Shown here: positions 45,695 to 58,300 of the stretch, one piece after another
Layout of the letters: every line of letters starts with the position of its first letter
How positions within the stretch are numbered: the first letter of the stretch is position 1
NCBI GenBank assembly: GCA_002794775.1
Contig: NBAY01000009.1
Location: 992,001 to 1,056,000, forward strand
Direction of reading: 5' to 3'
Origin: Porodaedalea pini
Taxonomy: Eukaryota > Basidiomycota > Agaricomycetes > Hymenochaetales > Hymenochaetaceae
DNA: 64,000 bases
Notes under the pieces: generated by a model
The model's input: only the letters and a program-made list of their open reading frames with translations
The model's database searches: none
What the model was told of the DNA's origin: nothing
Program-made: the position numbers and the translations under genes

Positions 45695-48600
45695 ATGCGC
45701 TCGATATGGAACATTCCAAGCGCACTACTACTTTCTACGCTGTTATCTTCGGCGCTGGCAGGCTCCAGAGACGCTCGGAATATAACAAGTTGGACTCGGG
45801 CGGACGAGAGCTATAGGTTATCCGTGAGCTGTTGTTCATCGTCGTTTATTGTGTACCGTTTACTAAAGTCTGAAATTTTCTTTGTATGGAACGATAGACC
45901 TTGGCTAGCGCGCCCTCTTTAGGTGAAGTTGCATTGGTTCCGCTGATGGAGAAACTAAACTGAATTTCCCTCCACTCCAACCAGCCAATGACCGCGCCGA
46001 GGAGTGTCCACCATGCTTCAACTGTCTACTACCAGCCTTCACTTGTGGACAATACGGAACTTGCGATACCTACGATGGGCAATGTCATTGTCCCGCAGGC
46101 TGGGGTGGCATCGACTGTCTCACGCCGCGTAAGTCCCGCAATCAACACGTAGCGTCTGAAGTATCGAACTTTATAACTGCTCGACAGAATGCGACTCACT
46201 TTCGGATGGAGAACATCGACGTATGTGGAAAGATGATGAAGAGTGCCCATGTAAGGATGGCTGGGGCGGCATAAACTGCAACGGTACGTGCCATAGACTC
46301 AACTTTTGTCATTCAATATTCTGAACTTTTTACAATTAGTATGTCAGACCGACGACGCATGCATAGGCTTTCCTCTTCCTGGTGGCGACTCTTCGCTGCC
46401 TGGGGGTGATTCTTCTCTGCCTGGGAGCGACGACCCCCTAAACATGACGTGTTACAAAGGCGGCGATGCCGTGTTCAGCAACCACCAAATGTGCGATGTT
46501 ACCAGTTAGTACTTGTCCCTTATATTCTCAGGCACCAACATTAACAGAATTTTCTTGTAATTAGACCCAGGAATCATCGCGCTTCTTCCTGATCGACCAC
46601 CGCAAGTCACATTCAGCTGCGATAAAACTGCTGGCACCTGTCTCTTCCAATTCTGGGTGAACCGTGTTGAATCATTCTACTGCGGCCTCAATACCTGCTC
46701 GTCACGTGTAGAACAAGCATATGACTCGAATTCAACAATATACGAGTGCGAAAATATACAGTGTAGCTGCATTCCGGGTCGATTTATCTGCGGCGAGGAT
46801 GGGAGCGTTGGTGAGTATTTCTTTTCATATCCAGGGTGCTTCATAATTCATTGGGATTGAACTTGTTTAGATATCGGCGAGTTCCTTGACACTGAGATCA
46901 GGGGCCCCGCCAAGTTCTCTTGCAAGTCAGGCTCTGGTTGCAAGTTTGAGGAGCCGGGCATGAATGACCTTATCGACACAATTTTTGGGGATGTCTACAT
47001 TACGCTCAAATGCGATAGTGGCGAGTGTCTACACTTCTCACAAGTACCTGGATATGTGGTGAGTGCCTTTGACTTCAATCCGCTCTGCATATTTCTTATT
47101 CGTGTCCTTTAAGAGCATACCTAGACCAGACAACACGCGCTGGGTGGCCCTCAGCGCAGCAGGCGCCATTCTATTTGTGTTGTCTGCCTTCCTCTGTACG
47201 TGTCGGACTTCGTTGTCCTCAGGAGTGTGCTAATTTATGTACAGTCTTGTGGTATGCTGGCCGTGACCGCAAGCATCTCGGCGAGATCCGTCTGCCGGAG
47301 AATGAAGCGTTCAAACTCATGAACGAGCATGTTCCCGCTGCTCTGCATTTCTCCGATATCTCATACACTCTGGGTTCGCGCACAATTCTCTCCGAGATTT
47401 CTGGTTGTGTAAAGCCAGGGCAGGTGATGGCGATAATGGGTGCGTCGGGCGCGGGCAAGACGACGTTCTTAGACATCCTTGCGCGGCGATCCAAGAAAGG
47501 TGCTGTCGGCGGTTTGATCCGAGTGAATGGACGGGAAGTCACCGACAGTGAGTTTAAGCGCTTCATTGGGTTTGTCGACCAAGAGGATACTCTTATGAGC
47601 ACACTAACTGTGTACGAGACTGTGCTATACTCTGCGTTGCTGCGCCTTCCACGGGACATGAGCCTGGAGGCAAAGAAGTACCGTACACTCGAGACGATGA
47701 ATGAGCTCGGCATCCTCGGTATCCGGGACATGCGTATTGGAGATTCAAGCCACCGCTCGATCTCTGGCGGAGAGAAGCGTCGCGTTTCAATCGCCTGCGA
47801 GCTCGTGACCAGCCCTTCGATTCTGTTCCTTGATGAGCCTACCAGTGGTACGTTCTTTCTTCGCTTCATTTTAAGGGTGTATTTGAGGAGTTAATGGAAT
47901 ACTGATGACCGTTTGTAGGTCTGGACTCGTACAATGCCTTCAACGTCATCGACAGCTTAGTGTCGCTTGCGCGCAATTACAACAGAACGGTGGTCTTCAC
48001 CATTCATCAACCGAGGAGCAATATTGTTGCGTTATTTGACCAGCTTCTGTTGCTCGCCCAGGGAAGGATGGTCTATTCTGGAGACGTATCAAGATGCCAC
48101 GAGTTCCTTGCTGATGCTGGCCGTACATGTCCTCCTGGCTTCAATCTGGCCGATTACTTGAGTCAGTGTTATTAACGCGGTCTTTTTTTAGATAAATATT
48201 GAAATTCTCTCCCTACAGTTGACCTCACGAGCGAAGTTGGCGTGGAGTCACGTTCGCGAGACGAGGCTTCCCTTGATTCAGGCGGACCGGCAAATGATGC
48301 TTCCTCTAATCTCGCGGATGAAGAGCGCGGTTTCTCGCAGTCAGGAAATGGGAGGCCGACACACTCCCATTTCTCGAGCGTTAATGGCACAGAGTCGACG
48401 AGGGCCGATGAGACTGAGCTGCAGTCTCGCCGCGGGTCCATTACGTCTGACTCGTCTGCCTTCGTTACGCGCAAGACTTCGCAGTTGCTCGACGTTATCA
48501 GGGGTAACCAGCACAGGGGAAACATGCCGCTTTCGCCGCAAGTCGCATCCCTCGTCAATGCATACGCCGCGAGCGATATTGCCGCCGGCATTCGCACTGA

Positions 48601-50084
48601 GATTGAGTCCCTTACGAACCGCAACCCTGATGAGGAGCTTCCGGACGTCGCTGAGGAAGATCGTTTGTTACGGGGCCGACGAGGTGCTAGCTGGCTCACA
48701 CAGTTCCGCATCCTGAGCGGACGAGCTTTCAAAAACCTTTATCGCGATCCAGCGCTGCTAACGGCGCATTACTTGTCTTCTATCGTCCTTGCCCGTGAGC
48801 TATTTTTGTTCCCTTCAGTTTGCTTGATGACTGAGGACTCAATGGTCAGTAATTTGTGGTTACTTCTTCCGCGGTGTCAGGTGAGTATTCCTCTCTTTGT
48901 TTGGTGCTCGATACCACCGAAGAGCACCGTTAACACCCCGCTTTGTCCCACAGGAACGACATTGGGGGCTTCCAGAACAGATTAGGTGCAGCTTGCATTG
49001 AGAACTCAATCTTCCCGTATGCTTACCATCGCTTTTTTTTTCACCTCTAGGCGTATTCTTCTTTTCTTTGTCCCTCTTTGGGTTCTCGTGCCTATCTGTT
49101 ATCGGTCTGTTCGCTAGCGAGCGGCTCCTATACATGCGTGAAAGGTGCGATCGTCGCCGTTATACCAAGTTTGTCCGTTCAGAACCTACAATTTTCACCC
49201 CTTTCGCAGAGCGAACGGCTACTATTCATCATTTACATACTTCGCGTCAAAGGCAAGCTCCGAGTCTCGCACGTCCTACGTCTGACTTACATAGATCGTA
49301 CAGGTTCTTTTCGATATTGTGCCACTGCGGGTCGTGCCGCCGCTAGTGTTCGGTGCAATTCTATACCGTCTTGTCGGTCTTGTACCAGAGGTCGCAACGT
49401 TTTGGAAGTTTTTGCTCGTCCTTGTACTATTCAATCTCGCGACTGCAAGCGCCGTTCTCCTCATCTCTGTTGCATTCGCGAACACCAGCGTGGCTAGCCT
49501 CGTGGGCACGCTTGTGATGCTTTTCAAGTTAGCATATCTATTCTTTCCTCTATCACGAGGCCTGATATTAATTCTTACTCGCATGCTTCCAGCCTTCTTT
49601 TCGCCGGCCTGCTCATCAACCGCGAGTCGCTTGGACGAGCATCATGGTTGACCACTATCTCTTTCTTCCACGCTGCGTTCGAGGCCCTGGCCGTCAACGA
49701 GCTTCGGTACCTCCAGCTGAGAGAGACCCGGGTAAGCATTTAAAGCCTCTCTTCTCGCTTCAAACTCTATTTTCTTCCTTGCTTCTCCTCCATCTTCTTT
49801 CCCCCTGACACTCTCCCGCTACTTCACTTACTTGGAATCACAGTATGGCGTGGAGATCGATGTGCCGGCCGCGACTATTTTGAACATCTTTGGACTCCGT
49901 GCGCAGGTACGTTTCCTCTTACGTGCACTAGCCCCTATCTTGTCTAGTTTGTTGATTCGAGTTTCTATCTTTCTACCCGCAGTCGTTCTGGTGGCCGAAC
50001 ATCGGCCTGCTTGGGATCTTCTTTGGTAGCTTCACCGTGCTTACCTGGTTTGTCTTGCACTTCTACGTTCGCGAGCAGCGGTAG
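45695..50084 (+). CDS. ADP1: ADP1-like ABCG half-transporter with EGF-like ectodomain
   Basis: One nucleotide-binding domain followed by one membrane domain, the Adp1/YCR011C layout; the substrate is unknown. The ATG at 45695 starts a signal peptide ([16 protein letters not shown]). The large ectodomain has [39 protein letters not shown] and a second [12 protein letters not shown] unit (EGF-like), then further Cys pairs. A membrane segment ([15 protein letters not shown]) precedes the ATPase: Walker [10 protein letters not shown], signature SISGGEKRR, Walker [11 protein letters not shown], and the His switch [10 protein letters not shown] Ser-rich linker leads to the C-terminal spans, ending HFYVREQR. 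About 15 introns. One, 49253-49303, has a GC donor. The exon 1 to exon 2 join (near 45790-45935) is not resolved. A 6.3-kb retrotransposon sits just upstream. Confidence 0.87.
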
Positions 50085-50798
50085 AACTTGTCGGGTCCTG
50101 GGATGGCATCGTTTTTACTATGAGCTCGAACTGCTTAGAGTGTATTGGAAGACGCGTACATGTTGATTAGTCTCTGATTTCATTCACTTTCGTTCACGAT
50201 GCTGTATGTAAGATAGGCGGACTATAATATACGATCTTACAATAACCACACATACAATCATTGCGATGAAGAATGTTTTAATTTATTTGCTGTTGGACGC
50301 AGTCTAAATAGAATATGGACGTCAACCACAGTAGTGCGTACGTACGGTACATGTATTACATGCAGCCGGGAACCGAAAGCGCGCAGAGCGCACACAATAC
50401 AACAAAGGCGCACTGCAACACTATAAGAATCGACAAAAAAATGTGGAGACAAGAAGAGCAAAGCACGGGGTACAGAGACGAATAAGAGTGATGACACGAG
50501 AGCAAGGTGAATGAGACATGGTCATGGACATGGATATGACGAGGACAAGAAACGATGAGAAAGAGAGGAGAGGAAATGATGCTAAGAGACGAGTAGTGCT
50601 ACAAAGGCGTGCAGTCTCAGATGTAGTGTAAAGCAGGACAAGAATATGAGGCTGGAGAACGGAGTCGAGGTGATATCTGATGAAGAAGGGGAATAATACG
50701 GACTGTATGGATATCAAGGGGGAGCGGAGGGATAAAGAAAGGTAGAATTTTCGGATTAAGGCTAGCGCCGTACTTGGCTAGTCTGTTCTGACACACAC
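50085..50798. other. Convergent intergenic region
   Basis: It lies between the stops of the ABC transporter (+) and PPS1 (-) and presumably holds two 3' UTRs. A purine-rich plus strand from about 50440 to 50600 yields Leu/Ser/Phe-rich chance frames. No gene was recognised. Confidence 0.45.
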
Positions 50799-53700
50799 TC
50801 AATGCAAGTATTTTTCGTTCAGCCTGTGCACCTCGCGTGCCAGGTACGGCCAGTTAAGACTCCGCACGAGCTCCCGGCGGAGCTTATTGATGTCGCCCTT
50901 GGCACGTTCGCGCGCAAGCTCGACCTCCCACCCGCAGAGGTTGTACAGCAGGCGCATGTTCGGCTGGATGAGGACGTTGAGCCGTCGGGACCGTACGATG
51001 AGGTATGCATCGACGAGAGGGATCCCAAGGTGCTTCATGACGTAGGCAATCTGTATCGTAGAACTAGCGTCAGTACGCTTTGAAGGCGAGAGAGGATGAG
51101 AGAAACTTACAGTGACTGTCGCACTCCGCGAGACGCCGACGCGGCAATGCACGAGTATTGTCCCTCCTTCCTCGCGAGCACGCTCCATCCACTCGCAGAT
51201 GGGTGCCAGCTGATGCTGGAGACTATCAATGCCATCATCACATACACCTTTTATGTCAAGGACTTTAATGCGTCCCTCGCGTTCCTCCATCCACAAAGAG
51301 CCATGTCCACCCGGTCCTCGTCCTGCGACAAGATGGTATCCGCTCGACGAACAATCGCTCGCAATGTTCGATGGTGGAACAAGAGCGCATTCCCCAACCG
51401 AAACGACATGCGTGATACCCAAAGCATGTAACATGTACGCATTCTGAGCATGAGCTCTGATAATCCAGCAAATCGTCAGTAAACTCCTGCAAAACGCGAC
51501 CAAAAGAATGAAAACATACAAGTTGCCGAGGTACAAAAAGGGAAGGACACGACTGGGAAAGCTGCCATCGAACCGCGGGTCATTGAACCACGTCTGGTGG
51601 TCGACATGGGGCGGCAGGAAAGGGCTCGTCTGCGCACGTGGCCGCCTCGGAAAGGGCGACGAGAACTCGCCGTGTCCCTGGCTCGCGATAACAATGGGTG
51701 GCGCGGACGATGCCGTCTCGTGCACCGCCGACGTCGGATAGCTGATCGAATTACTCGGCGAGCGAGCGTACGGGTGTGACGCGCCCGTTTCGCGTGCAGG
51801 GCTCTGTGACGTCCCATTCCAGGTGCGAGTCCAATCGTGCCGTTCGCCACGACTTGGACTCGGGGACGCCGCAGCGCTTCGAGGTGAGTGGAAGGAGGGC
51901 GACGCAGCCAGGCTCGCGCGCTCCTTTCGCAGCTGCGCCTCAACGCGCTTGAGAACGCCAATGTCAGATTGGTACACGAAGAACGAGCGTCCTTTGTTGA
52001 CCTGTCAAAGCGGGAAGAAAAGGTCAGTATCAACCAGTTCATGAGAGAATGAGCTCATCCAAGAAGGGAAACGGAGATCGACGCAAGGAGTACGCAGTAC
52101 ACTGAACAAGGAAGTTTTCACACTGCAAATGTACAAAAACGACTCACCTGAAGCTCCAGATACGCCTCCGGCAGGTCCAAGCCGCGCACCTTCATCAACA
52201 AGAACAGCGCAAGAACACTGCTCTCAGTGTAACCATCCATACTATAGATTAGCACGCGCTTCGGCCGCGTCGAGGGCAGGTTCTGACGCGGCGACACCAG
52301 GGCAGAAAGGAAATTGAGGAACGGCATCAGATGCCAAAACGTGTACGCGAAGCATGCCGGCGAGGCGGGGAACGTCATATGTACAACGGCAGAGGCGGAG
52401 GGCGGAGGTCGCGGCGTACAAAAAGATGAGGGCGCGTCCTCTCCCGTACGGCCATGTCTCCGTGCGGCCCAGAGCGTGTCGAGCGTGGCCAAATGCGTCT
52501 CCGCAGCGCGGATCTGGTCGATCGTGGGCATCGGCGCGGGGTCGCGGCAGTCAATACAGACGTCGTAGCCCATTGGATTACCCGAGCTGTCGAATGGGTC
52601 ATCGACCTTCTTTTGCTGTCCTGTCGAATTCGATCCCGCGTCCAAGTCTTTGTCTTCCTTATCCCTGCCTTCCTCAGACTCGCCTTTCTCCAGCTGCCGC
52701 CTGGCCCGTGCCAGGTCCGTTTCGTTGTACACACGAGAGAGCCACGGCGGGACGCAGTCCTTCACGTTGCCCAGGTACACGCAGTCATCGATTATCTCCG
52801 TCGCCTTCGTCAGCTCGCGCATCTCGTCACGTTCACGCTGCGCAAAGTCTATCGCCGGTAGAATCGTAGACTCCGGCGGGTGCTCCGCAGTAAAGGGGTT
52901 CGAGGTCCCGTCAGATTTCGTCGGCGCGATAGCGTCGCGCGCAACCTCGTCCTTTCGCATTGTAGCGCATGGACGTGAAGTGGGAAATTCGTCATCAACC
53001 CGAGCTTCATCGTTCGGATCAGGAAGACGGTTGACTAGCCACGGTGCCTTTCGGGCAAGAACGTGAAGCGGGTCGGTGAGAACGAAGACATTGTACGCAA
53101 CAAGATATGCACGCGGGCGTCCACTGGTGCTGTTGCCCGGTGACCCCATTGCATGCGTATGCGGTCCACAATCCTCAACTTCCATCGCGTCCTCGCTCTT
53201 AGCAAATCCGGGGCTCACAACCTTAACAGTGTCTTTCTCCTCGACAGGGGTTGCATGCCCAAATTGACCATGACGAATCCACACAACCTCCACTCCAGCC
53301 TCCTCATACCTCCTCTTCCGCTCCGCTGCCTTGCACTCGATTGCATACTTGAACTTTTCAGCAAGCGCAAATGCCGCGCGAGTCGCCGCTGGAGTCGCGC
53401 TCACACTGTAGACGACAATGTCGGAGAGCGTGGCATATATTGGCTAGAAATTGGACAGGCACGATAGTAAGCATGTATTTGAAGGTAACTGCCGAGAACA
53501 GCGGAATAAACAGAAGTGCATATATGCGCATTTATGCACCAAAAATCCAAGCCTTTCGTCCCTCTCCACGATAGCATTCAATCATTCGAGAGATCTGCCT
53601 TCGTGAACGAATACTGCAAGGGGAACACGCCACATTAACTGATAAAGCACACTCACCACCTGGATGCCAAAATTCCGCAAGCTTATTCCGTCTGGCACTT

Positions 53701-55399
53701 GCGGAGGCACGAACATACATTCGCCGCTTTTAGGGTCCGTTGTTAAGAGGTCGTTCGCGCGGAAGGAAGACGCAATAGTAAGACGCTTTAAATCATCTTC
53801 CGTCAGTACAGTGTCTGATCTCTTGTCTTCGCGCACATCAGGAAGTACGGAGGTCGAAGTAGAAGAAGCATCTGTGGAGGCCTTGAGTGACGAGAAGGTT
53901 GCCGTACTCGTATCACTCGACGTATGGAGAGGCTTAGCAGGTGAGGATGCACTGATAGAACCCATCTCAGAGTCTAAAGTTGGAATACAATCATCAATCG
54001 CGACGTCCGTTGCAGGACTCGTGCAAGGCGTTGTCAAGACTGTTGAGTCCGTATCCACAGGGGAGTATGCAGAAGGGGAGGCGGAGTCGGCATCAGTATC
54101 GAGTTCTTTCAGCTGGCCAACACTGGATGCGGTGGTCGAGAAGCTCGCACTCGCGCTAAAGCCGTAGTGCGAGTGGGCGGAATCGCTAGCGGACGTTGAT
54201 ACGGACGAGGTGGACTCGGAAGTAGTGACAGAAGATGTGGATAGGCGACGGTCGTACGATTCGGGACCTGACTCTTCAGAAACGTCGTGGGGTTCTAGAG
54301 ATGCAGGTGAAGACTCGGAGGTAGGGAACCTTATCGTGTGTCCGGGGTGCGCACCATGAGCATGCATACTCGTGTGATGTGAAGGGGATGGGGAGGTGAA
54401 GTACGACGAGTGGTTGTGACCCGTATGAATGGCGATCGGCGCAGTTGCAGACGGTTTGCGGAGCGTCTGGGGATGCATGTGTGCGCCCTCCGACGACGCG
54501 TCGAGCTGGGACTCAGCCGCATGCGTATCATCATCAGCAGTCACGACATCTACCTGTACGCCTCCGTCGTCGACCTGCATCAGCTCGCCATGCTCATCTA
54601 CCTCGTCCTCGTCCTCGCTCTCACCCTGGTCATACTCGTCGTCGGACTCAAAATCAAGGTCCTCGTCGGAGTCCAGTACGTCTCTCTCCCGCGCACGGCC
54701 GTTCAGCTGGTGTTCGTCCTCGTCGCACGCGACCCACATGAGACCGCGATACTCGGGCACCTTCACCACGGTCGGAGCATGTATGCGCGGCGCATACGAG
54801 CACAGTCCGTCCCGCCCGCCTGCGCCCTCGTCGCGACGCGTTCCGAGGTCGAGGCCGCTCGAGGCAGCGAAGAATGAGTTCTGCTGGTAGTTATCGCCTT
54901 CAAGGCCATGGAGGAAAGGAAAGAGGACGGAGTCTGGGACGTCGCTGGTGAGATGGGCGAGGTGGAGGTCGGCGAAGGCGTCGGCATCTATGGCACGTAT
55001 AGGCTGATGAGGGTGTGGACGGGGGAGCAGGACGGGAAGGCGGTGGACGTTCGGAGTGGGAATCTGCACGCTTGCGGAGGCATTGTCGGCGTCGGTCATG
55101 TCAAAGTCGTCGTGCGTATCGTCGTTGTCGTCGGCGCTGTCGTGAGTGTTCAGCGGAAGCAAGGGTAATGCGAAGGGAGGGCGTTCAGCGGCGGTCAGTA
55201 GATACTGTATGAGATCCGTGGGACGTACCTTCCAGAAATGGACAGATCTTAAGAACTGTGAGAAGCGTCGACTTCTTTCGAAAGACCCCAAGGACCCTGT
55301 TCTAGATTGGGCGGCGCTGCAACAACATACATAGTATTCTGTGCGACGGCTCACATCCATTTCAGTCCTCATCCTCTCCTTGTCTCTTCCTTCCTCCAT
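50799..55399 (-). CDS. PPS1: Pps1-like dual-specificity protein phosphatase
   Basis: Cytosolic/nuclear phosphatase acting on phospho-Tyr and phospho-Ser/Thr; yeast Pps1 affects S-phase progression. Three large open stretches belong to one gene because splices join them in frame: FGIQV to PIYATLSDIVVYSVSATPAATRAAF near 53650-53440, and YLELQ to VNKGRSFFVYQSDIGVLKRVEAQL near 52150-51990. The N-terminal part has VHRLPVLLPRP, FPFLHGLEGDN and MWVACDEDE, then about 250 low-complexity residues. The middle has FKYAIECKAAERKRRYEEAGVEVVWIRHG and ECVYLGNVKDCVP. The catalytic domain is at the C-terminus: LPFLYLGNL, ITHVVSVGE, ILVHCRVGVSRSAT (CX5R) and PNMRLLYNLCGWE. The 5' end is uncertain: two frames both look coding near 55220, and the ATG at 55399 is only a best guess. 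Confidence 0.82.
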
Positions 55400-56600
55400 T
55401 TCCCTTATTTTTGATGACAACAGGGTGCGCGTTGTTGTCCTCGGCGGCGACGAACTCGGGACGGAGCCGTCGCCCGATTTGATCTACCCACCAAAGGGAC
55501 CATCACCGGGGGCGCTGCGATAACAGGAAACGGGAAGGTGATCGGAATCTGCAGTTGCAGCGCATACAATCAGTGTGGGTCGGCGACGCTCAGTAACAAC
55601 GCAGCTATCACAGACGCGAGATAAGGCGCGTGTAAGTAAGATGTGCTACGTACGGCGGCCTCTCTGTCCCTCGACCAACGTCCAAGTGAGCTCCTTCTCT
55701 CCGCGCTCCCACACTCGCCCGTTGTATGCAGCCCCTTTGTCTGTTCTTGGCTTCTGCGCCCTCAATCCCCACCATAGATCCCGAACGAAAGCCCGAGTGA
55801 GTCCGTCCCTCCGTCCCTCGCTCGCATATATCCTAACCTGCAGATAAGTCGCATCCGCAGAAACCGGCACCTTCGCCCTATTCACGGACCACCTCTCCTC
55901 TTCTCCTGAATGTCTCTTCGCCCCAGTTGAGGATCGCGGGTCTAGAACGCCCTTCGTGCCTGCACCCGGCTAGCACAGCATGAGGCATCCTCCTTCACCC
56001 CACGCCCACTCAATGCCAGCTCCGGCCCATTCACTCTCCAGGTCATCTGCCCGCGCATCCAATACACTCGCCATCATGCCTGATATCATTGCGAACCTGG
56101 GCGTCGTCGGCTTGTCGCTTGTAAGGACCTGTTATACGATCACGAGCACCTCTATCCGGCTAGCGAGTCCGCTCGTCGAAAATGTGATGTACATCGGTAA
56201 GTACTTAGCTTTGACGGGATCATGCAGGCTAGTTGTGAACTCTAAGCCGTGAAGGTTACACAGTAGGCGAGAATTCGAATGGCGAATCCGGATGCCGACA
56301 GCATCGCGTCAGCCCGCCCCCTTCCATTGGCTCTGTCCTTAGCTTTACCTTCAGAACCGCTCGAACCTCTTCATTTCCATTTTCCGTTTCATACCCACTC
56401 ACAGCACATTCTCATACAGGACTCAGATCCAGATTGGCTTTTGTCTAAGCACACAACTTGAAAGCCTAAAAGGCGTGTTGTGCTCCAAGAATCGCAACTT
56501 ATCACGACGCCAGCCAGTCAGTGTACTGCAATACAGTCACGAGACGCAATCACGCGAGAGTCGCTCCTCCATTATTCGAATCTCGCGTCGACGCAACGCA
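55400..56600. other. Upstream region of PPS1 and a possible small plus-strand gene
   Basis: The left part is the PPS1 upstream region. From 56076 a plus-strand frame reads MPDIIANLGVVGLSLVRTCYTI, with a good-looking intron donor after VENVMYIG (near 56197), so a small gene may start here. No continuation was convincing, because two frames beyond the acceptor near 56266 stay open for 50-60 codons and neither matches a family. Treat as unproven. Confidence 0.3.
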
Positions 56601-57540
56601 ACGCAACCTGCGCCCGGCTCCCCTTCTCGATCGTTTCTGAATCTCCATCGTAACTCTAGATCTCTCCCGTCTCGCTCTTCCTCTTCCTATCACTCTCACT
56701 CTCACGACACCCCGCACCTGCCTCGTCTCGCCCACTCTGATGCTTCCGAGTCCGATCGCGAGCGTCGCCCTCAAGTCTTGATCACACGCAAAACGTCTAT
56801 GATCCGCCGCCGATCGCAACCGTCCATCCCGGGCCACTGCCGTCCCGTCACCTCCCCTGTCTCCTGATCCTCGCAACGCCCACGCCACCCAAATAAATTC
56901 CAAATTTAAGAATCTGAAAAAAAGCTTCCGCGCATTCCGTGTAAGAACATGGCGCGCGTACATGAATTATGCGCAGCAGCCCTGCAGTTCGGCGAATCTG
57001 ACTTTTACAGTACGCTCGTTTGGCCTGAAAGAAGGACCCGCTTGATCGCGATCATACCGCCGTTCTCCCAGGTGCTCGGGACCCTGGGGCTCGGGATCCT
57101 CCTTGGCGGGACTTCTGTATTCCTATATTCTGTATGAAGATCGCAGTACTACTACTATAGCATATACATAATATAATGGAAGAAATGATATGGAATGAAA
57201 TTGGCTTAAGCTTCTCTGCTCCCGTGGACCGTGGGTGGCGACAAAACATGCGGTATTCTCCCGCGTTGGAGTAGCCCTTGCTAAGCTTAAGTTACTACGT
57301 CTATGTTTTGATCGATATCATATGCACACTGAGACATCGCGCGTCTTCTCAGGCTGCGGTTCCTCGTTCTTTTGTCTTTGTTCTTGTTCTCGTTCTCATG
57401 CGTTTTCCGGTTCGGCGTTCTTCGAATGTTCTACGTCGTTTCTCCCGTTTTCATTTCCATCATCTCGTACCACATCCCGCATCCCCTTTCCGAGTCACTA
57501 GCGCTGCGCTCTAATTATGTGTAATTACAATCATAAAGAA
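56600..57540 (+). repeat. Old direct duplication, copy 1
   Basis: This stretch realigns, with many substitutions and small gaps, to 60130-61080. Shared landmarks in order: TTTCTGAATCTCCATCG (56633 against 60168 regions), AGCTTCCGC, CTATTCTGTA-like words near 57130 against 60655, CTTCTCTGCTCCCGTGG (about 57210 against 60730) and TTCTCCCGCGTTGGAGTAG (about 57255 against 60780). Two plus-strand frames in this copy (56475-56867; 56949-57137) are open, and the matching frames in copy 2 are broken. It may therefore contain a decayed gene of unknown type. Confidence 0.6.
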
Positions 57541-57990
57541 GCAACCTGTACAAATATATACTCAGGCTGTACCGCACGTTCGTCCGAGTCCCAGCCCACG
57601 GACGAAACTTCTCGGACTAATATTGCTGTGAGGTACAGTACAGGTACTAGTACCCGTATCTGAAAATAACGCAGGAAGCGGCACTGGCAAAAAATGGGTT
57701 CAGTTTACAGCCACCGTTGGCATCTTTCCTTCTGAGCACGGAGCACGCGTACGGACGATCGCGGGCGCAGCGCCGCAGCGCCTCTTCATCTGGGCATGCG
57801 ACTCGGAGTCCTCGAGCTGTTGGGCTGTTGGGCTCTAACTACTTGTCTACGCCGGGCGAACGTCTCCAGTGAGTGTGTACATGTACGTTTCCGAGCCGAT
57901 CCCAACCTAACCCGTGCGTATAGTCATTCATACCTGACGTCCATACCTATCAGGCTATACACATGTGCACAGAGACTCGTGTTAAAGAAC
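57541..57990. other. Continuation of the duplicated region
   Basis: Scattered matches to 61040-61250 continue here (CTGAAAATAA, CTTCCTTCTGAGCAC and a CGATCGC-rich word in the same order), so the duplication extends to about 57790. No gene was seen. Confidence 0.4.
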
Positions 57991-58009
57991 ATACAATAGA
58001 ACGATGAGC

Positions 58010-58300
58010 GGGTACTAATAGCCGCGAAGTATTTTGGCGTCCCCTGCCCGCGCCTGTTTTACACGTCCAAGTCCCCGGTACTCAGTCCGAGTCTGAGAAC
58101 GGCGGGTTCTCGGTAAATACGGACTCGAAGAAGTCAGAACCGCACTCCTCCGAGTCAGACCTCAGACTCAGGGTCGGTACTCCATACTTCAGGCGGGATG
58201 GGAGTAAGTTGCATAGGAATCTGGATCTCGCTACACTCTTTTCGAATCACAAGACGGTATATCTTGTTGAGACCTCGGAACTTCGTAAAACGCTGCCCGC
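58010..58300 (+). repeat. Internal diverged repeat, copy A
   Basis: It matches 58640-58890 in order through words such as AGCCGCGAAG, GTCCCCGGTAC, TCTC(C/G)GTAAAT, CCGAGTCAG and AACGCTGCCC. The divergence is strong. Function unknown; the copies share a GAGTC/GACTC-rich composition. Confidence 0.5.

Noticed and set aside
39382..45699. A 9-bp match TACAATGCG (near 39383 and at 45691) as the LINE target-site duplication
   Set aside because: It would place the insertion exactly at the transporter ATG, but the 11-bp match GTGACAAAGCC farther out is longer. With the longer match, the 3' tail coincides with the end of the similarity to the 861-bp element. The 9-bp match is taken as chance.
43285..45714. 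ORF1 of the LINE starting at 45714
   Set aside because: The first 40-odd codons lie outside the element, beyond its target-site duplication, and overlap the transporter start on the other strand.
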